A stretch of 64,000 nucleotides of DNA from Bradyrhizobium sp. CB1717 (lineage in GTDB: Bacteria; Pseudomonadota; Alphaproteobacteria; Rhizobiales; Xanthobacteraceae), in assembly GCF_029714325.1 (NCBI RefSeq), contig NZ_CP121666.1:992001-1056000 (forward strand), written 5' to 3'. The notes beneath the pieces are model-generated. The model saw nothing but the letters and a program-made list of their open reading frames with translations. It had not been told where the DNA came from and did not search any database. The translations under genes were made by a program, and so were the position numbers. Positions 59,555 through 64,000 of the stretch are shown in pieces (position 1 is the first letter of the stretch; the number at the start of each line of letters is the position of its first letter).

Positions 59555-60098
59555 GTGTGCTGTGGAAGTCAGGCTTCGGCATGAAGCCTGACGAAGCTTT
59601 GTCAGAGATGGAGGATGGCCCTCCGAAGTCGACCTGCAGGGCTAGACGTCAAACCACTCCGAGCTGCGAGGGTAAAGAGCCCTGGTAGTGAGCGTTGGAG
59701 GAAAAGGCGGAGGAAACTCCGTCAGGTGAGATCCGAGGAGACGAACGTAAGTAAACCGCTGATGACGTGTCGTAACGTGTTCTATCGACGTCGAAACCGG
59801 GATCAGGATGTCTATCCCGCGAGCAAGGGTTGGGGGGAGCCTGCCGACTGCCCAACCGGCGTCCGGCATGAAGGCGGCGTGACCTCGGATCAGGCTTTGA
59901 CAAGGAACACAGGAACCTGTCGCTCCGATGTGAAGGGAGGACTCCAAGCGGCTCGTCGCCGCAAGGAGCAGAGTACCGATGCGGAGCACAGGGGCGGAAA
60001 CGCCCGTATTAGGGACGAAGGCGCTGTAATGGCACTGGACCGAAGGGGCGTTGTCATCCGGCTTTACGCGGTCGACAACCCGAAAGGGGATGATCGGC

Positions 60099-61342
60099 AT
60101 GAGTAAGGCCAAGCCGTTTTGTATTGCCAAACGCGATGTGTGGGAGGCGTATAAGCAAGTGAAGGCTAACCAAGGGGCAGCTGGTGTTGACGGGCAGTCG
60201 ATCGAAGACTTCGACCGAGATCTGAATAAGAATCTCTATCGGATCTGGAATCGGATGAGTTCGGGCAGCTACTTTCCGCCTCCGGTGCGGCGCGTTGACA
60301 TACCGAAAGGCGGAGCTGGCAGCACGCGACCGTTGGGAATACCAACGGTCTCGGACAGGATCGCCCAGATGGTGGTCAAGCGTTATCTTGAACCGATCCT
60401 GGAGCCCGTGTTCCACATGGATTCCTATGGGTATCGGCCAGGGAAATCAGCACATGATGCACTGGCTGTGGCTCGGCGTCGATGCTGGAGCCACGATTGG
60501 GTGCTCGACCTCGACATCAAGAGCTTCTTCGACGAATCGACTGGAGCCTTCTGATGAAGGCCGTGCGCCGCCACACCGACTGCAAATGGGTCTTGCTCTA
60601 CCTGCAAAGGTGGCTGGAAGCGCCCGCGAGCATGCCGGATGGAAGCTTGGTCAAGCGCACAAGAGGAACTCCGCAGGGGGCTGTCATCAGCCCGCTGTTG
60701 GCGAATCTCTTTCTTCATTATGCGTTCGATGTGTGGATGAGCCGAGAATATCCGGGTGTCCCATTTGAACGATATGCTGATGATGCCATCGGCCATTGCC
60801 GAAGCGAAGCGGAGGCGCGTGACTTGTGTCGGGCGCTCGAAACGAGGTTTGCGGAATGCGGGCTACGGCTGCATCCGGAAAAGACCAAGATCGTGTATTG
60901 CAAAGATGCCAATCGCTCCGGCGCTTATCCGGAGCAGTCGTTTGACTTCCTCGGCTATAGCTTTCGGCCGAGGATGGCGAACAATCGACACGGTGAGCGG
61001 TTCGTCTCATTCAGCCCGGCCGTCAGCAAGAAGGCCGGGAAACGGATGCGGCATACCGTGCGCAGGTGGCGGCTGCATCGGCGCAGCGATCTTGAGCTGG
61101 TGGAAATCGCCAAATGGGTCCGTCCAGTCCTGACGGGCTGGGTGCGCTACTACGGGCGGTTTTATCCCTCGAAGCTTCAAGAGGAGTTGCGCACGATCGA
61201 TGCCTACATCGTTCGATGGGCAACACGAAAATACAAACGGTTCCGAGGACACACGTTGGCGGTATGGGAATGGTTGCGATCGCTGAAGCGACGCAATCCA
61301 GGCCTGTTCGCTCACTGGGTTGCCGGATCAACGGTTGGATGA
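60099..61342 (+). pseudogene. ltrA: group II intron reverse transcriptase/maturase, one frameshift
   Basis: First frame: MSKAKPFCIAKRDVWEAYKQ, GGAGSTRPLGIPTVSDRIAQ, SYGYRPGKSAHDALAVARRR, and DLDIKSFFDE. A single missing base at about 60535 shifts the rest into the next frame: IDWSLLMKAVRRHTDCKWVL, GTPQGAVISPLLANLFLHYA, PFERYADDAIGHCRS (YADD active site), SFDFLGYSFRPRMANNRHGE and the maturase segment VLTGWVRYYGRFYPSKLQEE. The intron cannot make its own protein unless frameshifting occurs. Confidence 0.9.
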
Positions 61343-61345
61343 CGG

Positions 61346-61380
61346 GAGCCGGATGAATCGCGAGGTTCACGTCCGGTTCT
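61346..61380 (+). ncRNA. group II intron domain V
   Basis: A 34-nt hairpin whose arms are GAGCCGGAT and the paired GTCCGGTTC, with the internal GAGGTTCAC loop region. This is the catalytic centre of the ribozyme and the most conserved part of group II introns. Confidence 0.85.
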
Positions 61381-61729
61381 GAGAGAGCGCGGGGCTGCAA
61401 TGCCCCGCGCCACTCACCTATCTCAAGGGCTATGCCGACGGTCGCGAGGCCAAGGCAGGAATCGCAAACTGGATCGCCTTCTATAACGGTCGTCGCCTTC
61501 ATCAGGCACTCGGCTATCGCGCGCCGATGGCGATCTGGCGCGAACGGATGCAGGCTGCGAAGGCTGTGGACATGATGGACAACGCTGACGAGACTGGGCA
61601 AGAACGTCTCGCAAAGCCTGACAGGATCGAAGTCTGGGCAGCCATAGCAGTCCGTGCCGGGCAGCTTCTGCTTCTACGAGTCTATGGCAGCCGCGTTCTC
61701 TTGATATGGAATCACGCCGGCCCTCGCGA

Positions 61730-63211
61730 CTACTTGGCCAGGCTTGCGATGAACCCCTGAATGCCGAATATGCTTAGTACCCGGGTGAAGTTATAGCTCA
61801 GCACCATCAGGCTGCACTCTCCGCGCACCTTGTCAAAGCCACGCAGCAAGAATTGTCGGTATCCAGCGCGGCACTTAAGTGTGCCGAAGGGGTGCTCGAC
61901 CACGGCGGAACGGCGTCGCATCATTGCGCCGGCATCGCGCATCCGGGCCAGATGTCGCTCGACAACGTCCTCATGCTCCCAGCGGTAAACGATCCGCAGC
62001 TTCGCCTTTTCCGTCAGGCAGGCCGCGCGCAAAGAGCAGGAGCCACAAGCAGCAACGCGGGCCGCATAACGGATCTGTAATTTGCCGGCAGCATCCTGTT
62101 TGCGACCATTCATCGGCTTGAGCCGTTCTCCTGCCGGACAGTGGTAGACATCGGTATCGGCGTCATAGTGGAAATCACCACGACCAAAACGTCCCTGTGC
62201 AGCGAGGCGCTGATTCCGTTCCGCTGGCGGGACATAGGCAGTGACCGCATCCGCTTCGCAGGCCTTCAACGTCTCACCGTTGTAGTATCCGGCATCAGCC
62301 ACTGCCGTTAGTGTTGCTACCCCAAGTGCCGCCTTGGCCGCCGCTGCCATCGCATATAATTGGCCACTGTCATTGCCGTCATTGACCACCTCGCTGGCGA
62401 CGATCAGCTTGTGTTTTTCGTCGACAGCGAGCTGCACATTATATCCGGCAACCGTGTGGCCTCCCTTCGTCAGGAGGCGAGCGTCGGCGTCTGTGCGCGA
62501 CAATTGTAGCTCACCGTTCTCCTCCAGACGATCGAGATCCGCCTTAGTGCGGGTTCGTCTCGCCATCAGTGCCGCCAGCTTTTCGGGTGTCGGTAGGTCT
62601 CGTATGTCTTTGCAATCGATCGACGAGGGCATCTGCGCGGCTTCAGCCGCATCGTTCGCCTCTAGTGCGTTTGCATAGGCTTCTATGTCGCATTCGAGCG
62701 CCTTGAGGCGCTCCGCCAGCTTCCTCTGCGTGGTGATGCTCGCTTTGCTCGCATCGCCACGAAAGAAGGCGCTATCGATGGCCACGAGTTCACCACCCAG
62801 CAGATCGAGCGAGCGCGCCAGAAAGACGAAGTCTCTGTTCGCGGCCTTCAACGCCGCCCCGTTCTCCTTACGGAAATTGGCTATGGTTCGATAGCCCGGA
62901 ACGAGCCCGCGCAATAGCCAGATTAGTTCCAGATTGCGCCCTGCCTCTCGCTCGAGGCGACGCGAGGAGCGGATCTGATTGATATAGCCGTAGAGATAGA
63001 GCTTCAGCAGATCTGCCGGATCATATGGCGGCTGTCCCGCTCCGCTCTGGCCCCCAGCGTGTCGAAAACCAAGTGCAACCAGATCAAGGTTCGCAACGTA
63101 GGCGTCGATTGCCCGCACCGGGTTGGCCGCGTCGACGTAGTCCTCGACACGCGGTGGCAGGAGGCTGGTCTGCTCGCGGCATGAACCGCGTTTGAATGCA
63201 CGAATCATCAT
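61730..63211 (-). CDS. IS1182-family transposase, intact
   Basis: About 493 aa from ATG 63211. MIRAFKRGSCREQTSLLPPR, QPPYDPADLLKLYLYGYINQ, GELVAIDSAFFRGDASKASI (first Asp), TLTAVADAGYYNGETLKACE (second Asp), and RRSAVVEHPFGTLKCRAGYR (Glu) give a complete DDE set, with a Cys cluster RVAACGSCSLRAACLTEK typical of the family. Upstream in-frame extension to 63364 is not family-like. Confidence 0.9.
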   Translation of the reverse strand: MMIRAFKRGSCREQTSLLPPRVEDYVDAANPVRAIDAYVANLDLVALGFRHAGGQSGAGQPPYDPADLLKLYLYGYINQIRSSRRLEREAGRNLELIWLLRGLVPGYRTIANFRKENGAALKAANRDFVFLARSLDLLGGELVAIDSAFFRGDASKASITTQRKLAERLKALECDIEAYANALEANDAAEAAQMPSSIDCKDIRDLPTPEKLAALMARRTRTKADLDRLEENGELQLSRTDADARLLTKGGHTVAGYNVQLAVDEKHKLIVASEVVNDGNDSGQLYAMAAAAKAALGVATLTAVADAGYYNGETLKACEADAVTAYVPPAERNQRLAAQGRFGRGDFHYDADTDVYHCPAGERLKPMNGRKQDAAGKLQIRYAARVAACGSCSLRAACLTEKAKLRIVYRWEHEDVVERHLARMRDAGAMMRRRSAVVEHPFGTLKCRAGYRQFLLRGFDKVRGECSLMVLSYNFTRVLSIFGIQGFIASLAK

Positions 63212-63397
63212 GCGAAGAATCGTACACCATCGCGCGCCGAGGATTCTTGCCCAGTCTCTGACACGTTGACCACATGCCCACAGCAACAGCAGCAGACAGG
63301 GTTTCTCGCAGCGTGATAGAAACGGATCAGGAGCGGTCAGTTTCCAACTAACAAACCTGTTCAAGCTGTCCCGCTCCGCGGGTCCATTTCATTCGCT

Positions 63398-63772
63398 TCA
63401 AAGAAACCTGTAACGAACGGGGCGGTGTAAGGATACGTGGATAGCATTGTGATGGATGTCCCTGAACTCCTCTCGCTCTTCCGTTTGTCCTCTTCCTGAC
63501 CACTGTTTCCACTTCCAGCTAATCGTTCTGATGTAACGCGACTCTTTCGGTTTTGTTTTGTCAGGCCGCCACCTTCCTTCTGCGTTGAATCGAGAGGCCG
63601 GCCCCCGGATCGGTGGAAGCAGAGTCGTGCCGTCAGAGGCAGCCTCCGGGAATCCTGCGCGGACTAGGGCGGCGGTATCGTTTGAAACGTCGGCTACGAT
63701 TGTGACGGACGTCCCGGCAGCTATCGGTCTTGTGTAACGATCGAGATTATGAATTCGTTTCTTAATGCGCAT
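63398..63772 (-). CDS. small conserved hypothetical protein
   Basis: 124 aa from MRIKKRIHNLDRYTRPIAAG. SVTIVADVSNDTAALVRAGF and TTLLPPIRGPASRFNAEGRW, then DKTKPKESRYIRTISWKWKQ and a C-terminal charged part. The pattern, a short beta-rich region and a Lys/Arg/Trp-rich tail, suggests a phage- or plasmid-type protein. No family name is known to me. It is next to the IS1182 element. Confidence 0.6.
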   Translation of the reverse strand: MRIKKRIHNLDRYTRPIAAGTSVTIVADVSNDTAALVRAGFPEAASDGTTLLPPIRGPASRFNAEGRWRPDKTKPKESRYIRTISWKWKQWSGRGQTEEREEFRDIHHNAIHVSLHRPVRYRFL

Positions 63773-64000
63773 TTGGTGCCTCGGGTTTCGATGACTACCA
63801 TAACGCGTGTGAGCAAGGAGAGACAATCTACCTGTTTCGGTCTTTGCGAACCTGGCTGGCGCGCCGCTAGCACTGGTGCACTGTCTCTTGCAAGCACGCT
63901 GTCATTTCAGACAGGTGCGTCCCACTCTAATATGAGCGCATGATCGCCGCGGTGGAGGGCTCTCCTATGCAGCGCTATTATTTCCCGATTATCCACAACG
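63773..64000. other. window end without a supported gene
   Basis: The only frame (63749-63943) overlaps the start of the previous gene on the other strand and is not convincing. Confidence 0.4.

Larger units (their letters stand above)
59555..61418 (+). mobile_element. group II intron 2, within IS3 orfB
   Basis: 5' end GTGTGCTGTGG (GUGYG consensus). The RT gene lies at 60099-61342. Domain V is GAGCCGGATGAATCGCGAGG followed by TTCACGTCCGGTTC at 61346-61379; domain VI is the hairpin GCGCGGGGC-TGCAAT-GCCCCGCGC at about 61387-61411. The 3' junction is CTCACC/TATCTC, within 1-2 nt. The ribozyme parts look complete. Confidence 0.85.
58487..61590 (+). mobile_element. IS3-family element carrying a group II intron
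   Basis: The left end TGAACACTGAAATGGACCCC precedes orfA by about 78 nt. orfA and orfB overlap with a -1 shift, as usual. orfB is split at 59554/61419 by a group II intron. The right end was not found; the orfB tail runs into unrelated sequence after DMMDNAD. Confidence 0.8.

Noticed and set aside
63749..63943. 64-codon plus frame near the window end
   Set aside because: Overlaps the start of a better-supported gene on the other strand and lacks coding character.

Overview
The window looks like a piece of a rhizobial symbiosis island, most like Bradyrhizobium. This is inferred from the density and type of insertion-sequence debris (IS21, IS3, IS5, IS66, IS110, IS256, IS630, IS701, IS1182, ISL3 and group II introns), phasin-like genes, an oleate hydratase, and two sigma-54 (-24/-12) promoters, one with a NifA-type upstream site. 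No rRNA, tRNA or CRISPR array was seen. About half of the window is mobile DNA, much of it nested or broken.

Layout. 1-1.2 kb: a dispersed intergenic repeat and one small gene. 1.2-5.4 kb: an IS21 element split by a second, intact IS21 element with a 6-bp target duplication. 5.4-8.0 kb: gene fragments (transposase, ParA-like, ISL3) and a coiled-coil gene behind a consensus sigma-54 promoter. 8.2-14.6 kb: a compact operon of a PLP decarboxylase, a PaaK-like adenylate-forming enzyme, four divergent PixA/AidA-family proteins and a cysteine hydrolase. 15.0-22.5 kb: two identical IS5-type copies flanking a minus-strand RiPP operon: a Nif11-leader precursor with a decapeptide-repeat tail, a radical SAM epimerase and a radical SAM C-methyltransferase. 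23-26 kb: a divergent type I secretion ABC transporter and HlyD adaptor. 26-34 kb: IS remnants around a class III cyclase-TPR protein, a large serine recombinase module and an IS110. 34-45.6 kb: small rhizobial genes (two paralogous phasin-like genes, an anchored protein, oleate hydratase, a CruF-like protein) mixed with a group II intron and IS pieces. 45.7-55 kb: IS110, IS256, IS630, IS3, an intact IS66 inside a group II intron remnant, and IS701. 55-58 kb: an eroded pseudogene, a cold-shock gene, small genes and a truncated integrase. 58.5-64 kb: an IS3 element carrying a second group II intron, an IS1182 element and a small conserved gene.

Main biological reading. The RiPP genes and the secretion pair originally shared one divergent intergenic region, later split by an IS5-type insertion (target duplication CAAATG on both sides). 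The precursor operon has a GG-N10-GC promoter and, about 75 bp further upstream, a TGT-N10-ACA site. This predicts that an epimerised and C-methylated Nif11-type peptide is made when NifA is active, i.e. during symbiotic nitrogen fixation. The neighbouring PixA operon may be a second, independent specialised pathway. Both are functional inferences from sequence alone.
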